Source: Bacteroidota bacterium (GTDB taxonomy: Bacteria > Bacteroidota > Kryptoniia > Kryptoniales > JAKASW01). From it: DNA of 5,493 nt. The notes beneath the pieces were generated by a model. It was not told the DNA's origin and did no database searches. It saw nothing but the letters and a program-made list of their open reading frames with translations. Every line of letters begins with the position of its first letter. Position 1 is the first letter of the stretch. The stretch is from contig JAJYOS010000491.1 in the NCBI GenBank assembly GCA_021796055.1, forward strand, positions 1 through 5,493, written 5' to 3'. The position numbers were made by a program, and so were the translations under genes. Below are positions 1-5,430 of the stretch, one piece after another.

Positions 1-290
1 GCGCACGCCGGATAGACGCCTGTGCCTGTGAAAACCGGAGCTTCGGCAAAACTGCGGTATGACTTGAGTATGTGAAGCACCGTCTCTTCACCGTCGGCTG
101 AGAGCTTGTAAACCTTCACGGAACCGTTCAAAATGATGAAGAAACCAGTGAACTCTTCACCTTCAAGGAAGATTATCCGGTCCCTCTGAAACCGCTTGAC
201 GGCGCCGATCTTTTTGATCATCCCCAGCTCATCTTCGCTCAATTTCGCGAAGATAGGAATTTCCCAAAGAATTTTGTTGCCGGGTTTCAT
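1..290 (-). CDS. Crp/Fnr-family transcriptional regulator, N-terminal part (truncated by window edge)
   Basis: Translating the minus strand from the ATG at 290 gives 96 open codons that run off the window. The visible part is the cyclic-nucleotide-binding-type beta roll of Crp/Fnr regulators: an opening helix with IPIFAKLSEDEL (residues 11-22), the strand/turn FLEGEEFTGFFIILNGSVKVYK (41-62) and the phosphate-cassette region FAEAPVFTGTGVYPA (81-95). In E. coli CRP this cassette carries a Glu and an Arg that hold cAMP. Here Glu83 is present, but Tyr93 stands near the Arg position, so classical cAMP binding is unlikely (inference). There is no N-terminal Cys cluster as in FNR. The helix-turn-helix would lie beyond the window. 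ATG 290 matches the family's usual N-terminus but has no good Shine-Dalgarno. The frame stays open upstream to a TAG at about 350, with a possible TTG start 14 codons earlier. Target genes are unknown. Confidence 0.88.
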   Translation of the reverse strand, partial: MKPGNKILWEIPIFAKLSEDELGMIKKIGAVKRFQRDRIIFLEGEEFTGFFIILNGSVKVYKLSADGEETVLHILKSYRSFAEAPVFTGTGVYPAC

Positions 291-319
291 GTCGTCTTGA
301 AGCCGTTTGCGGTGAATGA

Positions 320-329
320 GATGATCATC
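320..329. repeat. 10-bp perfect palindrome upstream of the Crp/Fnr gene
   Basis: GATGATCATC is self-complementary and lies 30 bases upstream of the likely ATG of the Crp/Fnr-family gene. Crp/Fnr proteins bind dyad-symmetric sites and often regulate themselves, so an operator is conceivable. A 10-bp palindrome can easily arise by chance, and it does not match the TTGAT-N4-ATCAA FNR consensus. Confidence 0.25.
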
Positions 330-409
330 CAAGCGAAATTTATCGGACTGCTAAACAACATCCAATCTGACGTAATGGCCACTCTCCCGCAAAGGGTGCG
401 TATTCCGGG

Positions 410-447
410 AATTCCGTTCGGCGATATGTCGACCCGAATGGAGAATT
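410..447. repeat. Imperfect inverted repeat after the HAD gene
   Basis: The arms CCGTTCGG (414-421) and CCGAATGG (434-441) pair over 8 positions with one G-T pair around a 12-base loop. Outer AATT arms (410-413 and 444-447) extend the pairing past a two-base bulge. It lies just after the HAD stop codon, where a terminator is expected. However, no T-run follows on the minus strand, and the wobble pair becomes an A-C mismatch in that transcript. It is a weak or factor-dependent terminator at best, or an operator for the regulator downstream. The rest of 291-452 shows no convincing promoter. Confidence 0.3.
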
Positions 448-452
448 GCAAA

Positions 453-1073
453 TCAATACGCGAGGCCTAACAGTGCAAGGGCGGATTTTGTCGCCTTAAA
501 ACCGGTGTGGGTTATCGCGTTCAAACCCAGCCCGGACGCTACTTGAGCGAACATCGCGCGGTCGTCGACATACACCGATTCTTCCGGGGAAACGTGAGCA
601 ACATCGAGGGCGATTCGGTAAATATCCCTGTCCGGTTTTCTGATGTGGACAAAACAGGAGGACACGAAGAAATCCACAAAATCAGCCAAGCGGAAGTTGG
701 TTATCCGGTATTCGTTCACTTCCCGGCCTTCATTGCTGATCACCCCTATCTTGAGCCTGTACTTCTTCTTGAGTGTTCTTACAAGTTCAATCATGTCCGG
801 GAACGGCTGCGATTGCAGGAACATAAACGTCCTGAAATCTTCGAATGTGAAATCCCTTTTGTCGTAGAAAACAATCCGGTCGAGATATTCTTTCAAACTG
901 AGTTTGCCGGATTCGTAGGTGTCGTAAGTGAGGTGATGTCGTTCGTTCAGCTCTTCGTAATCCAGGCCGAACTTCTCCGCTGCGGCCCGGCGTGAATGGT
1001 GGTCCCATCCGTTGGTCAGCAACACACCGCCGATGTCGAGGAAAAGAGTCGACGGAACTCTCGTATCTCCCAT
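453..1073 (-). CDS. HAD-superfamily hydrolase, subfamily IA-like (probable sugar-phosphate phosphatase)
   Basis: This 206-residue protein has the haloacid-dehalogenase motifs in order: motif I FLDIGGVL with nucleophile Asp13, motif II VISNEG with Ser113, motif III RKPD with Lys146, and motif IV VYVDDR with Asp170/Asp171. A helical cap (about residues 22-90) sits between motifs I and II, as in subfamily IA. The usual second Asp of motif I (DxD) is Gly15. DxG versions occur in real phosphatases such as E. coli YihX, a glucose-1-phosphate phosphatase, so this need not mean loss of activity. No signal peptide is visible, so it should act in the cytosol. It lies 49 bases after the Tal-Pgi stop with no terminator between, so it probably shares that transcript. 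The ATG at 1073 is supported by GGAGGAG four bases upstream. The substrate is inferred only from context: a hexose or pentose phosphate. Confidence 0.88.
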   Translation of the reverse strand: MGDTRVPSTLFLDIGGVLLTNGWDHHSRRAAAEKFGLDYEELNERHHLTYDTYESGKLSLKEYLDRIVFYDKRDFTFEDFRTFMFLQSQPFPDMIELVRTLKKKYRLKIGVISNEGREVNEYRITNFRLADFVDFFVSSCFVHIRKPDRDIYRIALDVAHVSPEESVYVDDRAMFAQVASGLGLNAITHTGFKATKSALALLGLAY

Positions 1074-1077
1074 GGTG

Positions 1078-1084
1078 CTCCTCC
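1078..1084 (-). promoter_or_regulatory. Shine-Dalgarno of the HAD gene
   Basis: On the minus strand GGAGGAG lies four bases before ATG 1073. It is the strongest ribosome binding site in the window. It fixes the start and suggests the gene is translated independently of the upstream cistron. Confidence 0.75.
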
Positions 1085-1122
1085 GCTAATTAATCTTCGG
1101 CTGCGCAGGAAGTTATCCCGGG

Positions 1123-3954
1123 CTATTTGCCGAGAGCGCTTTTAACAGCCTGTTCCAGCTTGTCGAGTCCGCCGGTCACATCGTCTCCCAAGTCGATCCG
1201 TATTGCCCGCCTGTCGTGTTTCTTCAGAGCCTCCATGTCACCGAATGCCTGGGCTCTCTTGAATATCGAGAAGCTGTACGGTTGTCCGGGCAGAGGTGCG
1301 TCGACGAGATCGTTCGCGGTCAGCTGGATAAATAATCCGGTATTCGGTCCCCCCTTATGATACTGGCCCGTCGAGTGGAGAAAGCGGGGCCCGTAGCCGA
1401 ACGTCGTAGTGAGACGCCGGGCTTTGAGGATTGTCGCACGAATCGAAGCCAAACGATTGTCCACTTGATTGCTTGAGGGGAGATAAGCCATAAACGGGAC
1501 GTAGTCGCCCGGTTTGGAGAGAGCGAAGAAAGCCTTGAGAACTTCAGAAAGCGTTCTTCCAGCGACTTTTCCGAACACTTTAATATTCCCATCCACGGTG
1601 GTCGCTGTCTCTTCCGGCAATTTCCCGTTATCGCGCACTTCGGCGAGGAGCCTGTTCGTGTTGTCTTTGCTTTCCTGCACGTTGGGCTGATCGAACGCGT
1701 TAATTCCGATGATCGCACCGGCGGTAGCAGTCGCGATCTCCCATCTGAAAAACTCCTGCGCGAGATCGTACAGGTCGGACATCTCTATGGTAACGACGGG
1801 ATGTCCGGCATCGCTCAATTTTCTTACGCGGTCATCGAGCTCGGCGTCTGCCGTCCCTTTCAACTTGATGTACGCGAAGAGCCTGTCCTGTCCGTAGTCC
1901 TGCGGTTCCAGCACCGGCTCATCGCTTACCGGGAGGATTCCCTTCCCTTCTTTTCCCGTGCTCTCCGCGATGAGCTGCTCGAGCCACAAACCGAGAGTCC
2001 CGATTTTCTTCGAGACGATGAACGCGACTTTGTCCTTTCCCCTGCGTGCCAGTTCTCCCATAGTCGCCCCGAGAGCCACACCGGGGTTCTTCTCGACCGC
2101 AACACACGAATCGCAGGCGCGGGCCATGCGAAGGGCTCTCGTGATGAACTCCGGTACATTCACACCGAGGAGAGCGGCAGGAACAAGACCGAAATAGGAG
2201 AGGGCCGAGTACCGACCGCCGATATCAGCGAAATTCAGAAAGGTACGTCTGAACCGCCTCTCCTTGGCGACATCGATCAGTTTGGATCCCGGATCGGTAA
2301 TAGCCACGAAATTGCCGCCGGCATATATTCCCTTCAGCCCTTTCACCTTGCTGTAAAAATAGTCCGAGAAAGCGTTCGGTTCCGCAGTTGTGCCGGATTT
2401 GCTTGCCACGATGAAGAGGGTATCGGCAAGAGGTACTTCCTCCTCGATTTTCAAGATAGTGGCGGGGTCGGTTGTATCCAGGACGATCAACGGGATGCCT
2501 CCTTCCGGCACACCGAATGACTCCTGCAACACAAGGGGCGCCAGGCTGCTACCGCCCATCCCCATATGGACCACCTGTTTGAAACCAAGCCCCTTTACCT
2601 CGGAGACAAACTCGGTCAAATCTCCGACGACTTCTTCAATCTTTTCGGCCACATGGAGCCAGCCGAGGGAATTCTTTATTGTCTTCACGCTCGACTCGTC
2701 AGCCTTCCAGAGGGCAGCATCCTTCTGCCACAACCGCTCGGGGAAATTGTCTTTTTCCAGCACAGCCATTCGCTCCCTAACATGTTTATCGAGCGTGCTG
2801 AGCGAGAACCTCTGATAGTCTACCGGTTCCTGAAGCGCTGCTACTCTCTTGGCCGCCAAAGCCTTGAGCAGTCCGTCATAAGCGTCTGCAAACTTCTTCA
2901 CACCTTCGTCTTCCAGTCGCGCGGTGACCGTATTCAGGTCGATCCCGAGGAGCGGAAGGTGTTCCAGAACTCTGCGTGCACCCTCGATATCGATCTCGAG
3001 TCGCGCCGAAGGCTCACCGTGGTCCCGATAGGCATTGAGCGTTTCCAGCGGAAGCGTGTTTATTGTTTCCGGCCCGATGAGCGCTTCCACGTATTTCACG
3101 TCGGTATACGCGGGATTTTTCGTGCTCGTGCTCGCCCAAAGAAGCCTCTGCTTTCTAGCTCCCGTTGCAGCAAGTTTCTTGAAGCGGTCGCTTTCGAAGA
3201 CCTCAGTAAAGGTCTCATAGGCGATCTTGGCGCTCGCGATGGCAACCTGTCCCCTCGCTCTCACAGCTTCCGAAGTATCCGGTCCCTGCTTCCAGATTTT
3301 TTCTTCACAAACCTTATCAACGACCAGATCGATCCTGCTAAGAAAGAAGCTTGCCACCGAGGAAACGCCTTCGATGCTCAATCCTTTTGCGACCCTGGCC
3401 TCGAGCCCCGAGAGATATGCTTCCACCACTTCCCTGTAACGCAGGAGGCTGAAAAGCAGTGTAATATTCACGTTTACACCGTCGGATATGAGCCGCCGAA
3501 CCGCATCCAATCCTTCCCTGGTCGCCGGAACTTTGATATACACGTTAGGCCGCTTTATGGACTCCCATAACTCGTGGGCCTGCGCGACAGTCCCCGTCGC
3601 ATCGTGCGCAAACATGGGGGACACTTCGAGACTGACATATCCATCCGCCCCTTTGGTTCTCTCATACAAAGGGAGGAAGACGTCGGCGGCACGCCTGATA
3701 TCCTCGATTGCCAGTGTGCGGTAAATATCCTCCACAGATTTCCCTTCAAGGGCAAGAGCCCGGACCGCTTCGTCATAATCGTGGCTCCCCGCTATGGCCT
3801 TTTCGAATATTGAAGGGTTGGACGTGATTCCCGATATACCGTCGCCGCTTATCCGCCTCTCAAGCTCGCCGGAGATGATCATGTCTCTCCGGATAAAGTC
3901 CATCCAGATACTCTGACCCAGTTTCTCAAGATTCAATAACGGATTAATCTTCAT
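1123..3954 (-). CDS. tal-pgi: Bifunctional transaldolase / glucose-6-phosphate isomerase fusion
   Basis: This 943-residue cytosolic protein has two complete enzyme domains. Residues 1 to about 370 form a TalB-type transaldolase: Asp19, GITSNPSIF (42-50), Glu110 in SLEVSP, Schiff-base Lys141 in YIKVPAT, and LLWASTSTKNP (271-281). It exchanges dihydroxyacetone units between sedoheptulose-7-phosphate and glyceraldehyde-3-phosphate. Residues from about 395 form a phosphoglucose isomerase of the SIS fold: GMGGSSLAP (465-473), the phosphate loop ASKSGTTAEP (517-526), GGRYS (579-583), probable catalytic Glu664 in AESTGK, and Lys763 in FDQPNVQESK. The last 180 residues carry HSTGQYHKGGPN (860-871), typical of this fused family. 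It interconverts fructose-6-phosphate and glucose-6-phosphate. The transaldolase product fructose-6-phosphate is the isomerase substrate. The ATG overlaps the preceding isomerase stop as ATGA, with AAGGAGAG six bases upstream. All named catalytic residues are present, so both activities are expected. Confidence 0.97.
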   Translation of the reverse strand: MKINPLLNLEKLGQSIWMDFIRRDMIISGELERRISGDGISGITSNPSIFEKAIAGSHDYDEAVRALALEGKSVEDIYRTLAIEDIRRAADVFLPLYERTKGADGYVSLEVSPMFAHDATGTVAQAHELWESIKRPNVYIKVPATREGLDAVRRLISDGVNVNITLLFSLLRYREVVEAYLSGLEARVAKGLSIEGVSSVASFFLSRIDLVVDKVCEEKIWKQGPDTSEAVRARGQVAIASAKIAYETFTEVFESDRFKKLAATGARKQRLLWASTSTKNPAYTDVKYVEALIGPETINTLPLETLNAYRDHGEPSARLEIDIEGARRVLEHLPLLGIDLNTVTARLEDEGVKKFADAYDGLLKALAAKRVAALQEPVDYQRFSLSTLDKHVRERMAVLEKDNFPERLWQKDAALWKADESSVKTIKNSLGWLHVAEKIEEVVGDLTEFVSEVKGLGFKQVVHMGMGGSSLAPLVLQESFGVPEGGIPLIVLDTTDPATILKIEEEVPLADTLFIVASKSGTTAEPNAFSDYFYSKVKGLKGIYAGGNFVAITDPGSKLIDVAKERRFRRTFLNFADIGGRYSALSYFGLVPAALLGVNVPEFITRALRMARACDSCVAVEKNPGVALGATMGELARRGKDKVAFIVSKKIGTLGLWLEQLIAESTGKEGKGILPVSDEPVLEPQDYGQDRLFAYIKLKGTADAELDDRVRKLSDAGHPVVTIEMSDLYDLAQEFFRWEIATATAGAIIGINAFDQPNVQESKDNTNRLLAEVRDNGKLPEETATTVDGNIKVFGKVAGRTLSEVLKAFFALSKPGDYVPFMAYLPSSNQVDNRLASIRATILKARRLTTTFGYGPRFLHSTGQYHKGGPNTGLFIQLTANDLVDAPLPGQPYSFSIFKRAQAFGDMEALKKHDRRAIRIDLGDDVTGGLDKLEQAVKSALGK

Positions 3955-4409
3955 CGACCGCTCTCCTTGTGATCCAGCACGGCCACCTTCGCAAGGCGAC
4001 GCCTATGCCTCTCGGCTCCGCTAAAGGAAGCACCGAGAAATGTCCTCACGATTTCCCATGCGAGCTCATTTCCGAGAACTCTGCCTCCCAGACATATAAC
4101 ATTTATATCGTCATCTTCGACGCCCTGGTGTGCCGAAAAACAATCGTGTATCAGAGCTCCACGCACTCCTTCTATCTTGTTTACGGCTACAGAGGCGCCG
4201 ACTCCGCTTCCGCATATCGCAATCCCCCGCTCTACTTCCTTGGCAGATACAGCCTTACCGAGCGGGACAACGTAATCGGGATAATCATCGTCATCGTCCA
4301 TCGCCGAAGCGCCGAAGTCGATTATGTCGAAGTTGAGAGTCTTAAGCCGGATCTTCATTTCCTGTTTCAGATTGAATCCTCCGTGATCGCAGGCTATACC
4401 GATGCGCAT
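3951..4409 (-). CDS. rpiB: RpiB/LacA/LacB-family sugar-phosphate isomerase
   Basis: This 152-residue protein has the RpiB fold pattern: MRIGIACDHGG (1-11), DYPDYV (42-47), catalytic-type Cys66 in ICGSGVG, the GVRGAL strand (81-86), INVICLGGRVLG (102-113), and the phosphate-binding tail AERHRRR with Arg134 and Arg138. Canonical enzymes isomerise ribose-5-phosphate and ribulose-5-phosphate. Where they carry R-x-H-N before NVL, this protein has VEDDDINV, so the ring-opening His (His99 in E. coli RpiB, from memory) is Asp99. The protein may therefore work differently or on another sugar phosphate. It heads the cluster and its TGA overlaps the Tal-Pgi ATG by four bases, implying translational coupling. 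I chose ATG 4409 because GAGGAG lies six bases upstream and the family starts there; a TTG seven codons earlier has no such site. Family assignment is firm, exact substrate is not. Confidence 0.93.
   Translation of the reverse strand: MRIGIACDHGGFNLKQEMKIRLKTLNFDIIDFGASAMDDDDDYPDYVVPLGKAVSAKEVERGIAICGSGVGASVAVNKIEGVRGALIHDCFSAHQGVEDDDINVICLGGRVLGNELAWEIVRTFLGASFSGAERHRRRLAKVAVLDHKESGR
3961..3968 (-). promoter_or_regulatory. Shine-Dalgarno of tal-pgi inside the end of the isomerase gene
   Basis: AAGGAGAG on the minus strand lies six bases before ATG 3954 and within the last codons of the RpiB-family gene. Together with the ATGA stop/start overlap it supports coupled translation of the two enzymes. 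Confidence 0.75.
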
Positions 4410-4415
4410 GATGTT

Positions 4416-4421
4416 CTCCTC
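4416..4421 (-). promoter_or_regulatory. Shine-Dalgarno of the RpiB-family gene
   Basis: GAGGAG on the minus strand lies six bases before ATG 4409. It decides the start in favour of this ATG over the in-frame TTG at 4430. Confidence 0.75.
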
Positions 4422-4474
4422 GTTGGACAAAACTGCGTTTATGCACGCATTTTCGACGTACTCTACTTATCTAA

Positions 4475-4508
4475 CAAAAATATCATATCTGAGCGTTTCA
4501 TATTCAAA
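4475..4508 (-). promoter_or_regulatory. Possible Bacteroidota-type promoter for the sugar-phosphate operon
   Basis: On the minus strand TTTG (4508-4505) is followed after 22 bases by TATTTTTG (4482-4475). This fits the TTTG / TAnnTTTG pattern of primary sigma-factor promoters in Bacteroidota, although the spacing is at the long end. It would give a leader of about 60 bases before ATG 4409. It overlaps a sigma70-like alternative, and only one of the two needs to be real. Confidence 0.35.
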
Positions 4509-4530
4509 GAATTAAATGGGAAATCGTCAA
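4502..4530 (-). promoter_or_regulatory. Possible sigma70-like promoter for the sugar-phosphate operon
   Basis: On the minus strand TTGACG (4530-4525, five of six matches to TTGACA) is separated by 17 bases from TTGAAT (4507-4502, four of six matches to TATAAT). The spacing is ideal and the position, about 95-120 bases upstream of ATG 4409, is suitable. The -10 box is poor, so this is a candidate only. Confidence 0.35.
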
Positions 4531-4548
4531 ACGTTCATGAGCGCCCGC

Positions 4549-4568
4549 CAGGTGTCGGCCGGCACCTG
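4549..4568. repeat. 20-bp near-palindrome with CAGGTG/CACCTG arms
   Basis: CAGGTG (4549-4554) and CACCTG (4563-4568) flank a central CGGCCG. Only one pair (T4555 with G4562) breaks perfect symmetry. It lies about 20 bases upstream of the candidate -35 box of the sugar-phosphate operon. The dyad could be an operator for a dimeric regulator. No T-run follows on either strand, so it is not an intrinsic terminator. Confidence 0.5.
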
Positions 4569-4598
4569 ATCGAGAAGTGTCTGTTGGAACGGATATAT

Positions 4599-4614
4599 CA
4601 GGTACATATACCTG
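4599..4614. repeat. 16-bp inverted repeat with CAGGTA/TACCTG arms
   Basis: CAGGTA (4599-4604) and TACCTG (4609-4614) are perfect inverted arms around CATA. The outer five bases of each arm are the same as in the second palindrome 30 bases away, towards the operon. It begins just after the T-stretch of the terminator of the secreted-protein gene. It may be a second operator half or part of a small intergenic repeat. Confidence 0.45.
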
Positions 4615-4617
4615 GAC

Positions 4618-4650
4618 AAATAAAGAGGCCCGGCGAATTGGCCGGGCCTC
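4618..4650 (-). terminator. Intrinsic terminator of the DUF4402 gene
   Basis: GAGGCCCGGC (4625-4634) and GCCGGGCCTC (4641-4650) form a perfect 10-bp GC-rich stem with a six-base loop. On the minus strand it is followed by TTTATTT (4624-4618). It lies 33 bases after the stop codon of the secreted-protein gene. The direction of the T-run shows that it ends minus-strand transcription and separates this gene from the sugar-phosphate operon. Confidence 0.9.
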
Positions 4651-4682
4651 CGGGAGCAGGAGAGAGAGGAGAGACCGGGATA

Positions 4683-5240
4683 TCAGTAATTCACGGACAT
4701 TGTAAAAGTGCCGCTGTAACTGCCCGGGGTTTGGTTCGATGGAATGGAACCCAGACTACCTCCCAGCCACAGATAGTAGTTGCCGGCACTGCCTGTGGAG
4801 CCGCTGAGAGTGATAGTTGAGCCCGAGGAAACACTTGTAGAGGATCCCTGACCGCCCGATGAAGCGGATCCGGAAACACTTGGTGTGAACGGAAGCGTCG
4901 CGCCGCTTGGACCGTTCAAGGTCACGCCCGAATATGTCACTGTGACGGAGCTTCCACCGTTACCTGTCACCGTGAACGTAACGGTGCTGCTCTGGGCACT
5001 TATCGCGGCCGGGGTGGTGCCGGCCACGATCGTCCCGAAATTAAGAGGTCCGCCTGAGACCGCAAGAGTCAGCCCCTGAATTACAGTTGCGTTTATCGTT
5101 ACACTCGTGTTGGCGCTGTTCTGGGCAAAAGATGTCGCGCTTACACCGAAAAATATGACCGCTAATACCAACGTCTTCTTCAAGATTGCGATGCTGCGAA
5201 TACCTGTTTCACCACGACGAGCACGGCTCTTGTTGGTCAT
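4683..5240 (-). CDS. Secreted DUF4402-domain protein
   Basis: From ATG 5240 the product is 185 residues. A basic n-region (1-22, KSRARRG...KK), a hydrophobic core TLVLAVIFFGVSAT (23-36) and a probable cleavage site after SFA (37-39) form a Sec signal peptide. The mature part is a Gly/Ser/Thr-rich beta protein. Its hallmarks are ATVIQGLTLAVSGGPLNFGTIVAG (51-74), TVTFTVTGNGGSSVTVTYSG (86-105) and the terminal YYLWLGGSL...PGSYSGTFTMSVNY (155-185), which I recognise as DUF4402. Such domains are exported or cell-surface proteins of unknown function. The ATG is chosen because AAGGAA lies seven bases upstream. A GTG at 5288 and ATGs at 5282 and 5273 lack good ribosome sites. A TTG at 5183 would give a compact MKKTLVLAV signal peptide but also lacks one. 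It has its own terminator and is probably monocistronic. It has no evident link to the sugar enzymes. Confidence 0.85.
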   Translation of the reverse strand: MTNKSRARRGETGIRSIAILKKTLVLAVIFFGVSATSFAQNSANTSVTINATVIQGLTLAVSGGPLNFGTIVAGTTPAAISAQSSTVTFTVTGNGGSSVTVTYSGVTLNGPSGATLPFTPSVSGSASSGGQGSSTSVSSGSTITLSGSTGSAGNYYLWLGGSLGSIPSNQTPGSYSGTFTMSVNY

Positions 5241-5247
5241 TTCTGAT

Positions 5248-5253
5248 TTCCTT
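5248..5253 (-). promoter_or_regulatory. Shine-Dalgarno of the DUF4402 gene
   Basis: AAGGAA on the minus strand lies seven bases before ATG 5240. It is moderate in strength but better than anything before the upstream GTG/ATG candidates or the internal TTG, and so supports this start. Confidence 0.55.
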
Positions 5254-5334
5254 GAAAGCCGTATTCCATTCATGTTTTTCATGTTCACTCAGAAGAAGGG
5301 CAACAGGCGTGCCGGTCAGTGGCAGGCTCAAACG

Positions 5335-5393
5335 TTCTGTTATGAGGGATTTCTAATACGGCAAATGATGGGCGTTACGGAATTGTAACAGAA
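5335..5393. repeat. Widely spaced 8-bp inverted repeat in the DUF4402 upstream region
   Basis: TTCTGTTA (5335-5342) and TAACAGAA (5386-5393) are perfect inverted copies 43 bases apart. The right copy overlaps a second small dyad, GTTAC-N6-GTAAC (5374-5389). This lies 95-155 bases upstream of ATG 5240, where the promoter should be, though I find no convincing -35/-10 pair. It may be a pair of regulator sites or chance. Confidence 0.3.
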
Positions 5394-5430
5394 TATGGCT
5401 TGAATGAAAGGTTTTAGCGTCGCCCGTTAA

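Noticed and set aside
507..995. 162-codon plus-strand open frame
   Set aside because: It is antisense to the HAD protein, which has all four HAD motif regions and a strong ribosome site.
1801..2520. 239-codon plus-strand open frame
   Set aside because: It is antisense to the Pgi domain, has no recognisable motif, and is explained by the real gene's codon structure.
2566..3570. 334-codon open frame on the plus strand
   Set aside because: It lies fully antisense to the transaldolase and Pgi domains of tal-pgi, whose motifs are unmistakable. Its translation is low in recognisable domain pattern and rich in Arg/Ser/Phe, as expected for a shadow of a GC-moderate gene.
4549..4568. Near-palindrome considered as a second terminator
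   Set aside because: The stem is strong, but no T-run follows on either strand.
4653..4676. GA-rich tract considered as a simple-sequence repeat or triplex element
   Set aside because: The repeat unit is irregular and short. Its position between a stop codon and a terminator is better explained as 3' UTR.
3969..4820. 283-codon plus-strand open frame spanning the isomerase gene, the spacer and the end of the DUF4402 gene
   Set aside because: It crosses two confident minus-strand genes, a terminator and a promoter region, and shows no domain motif.
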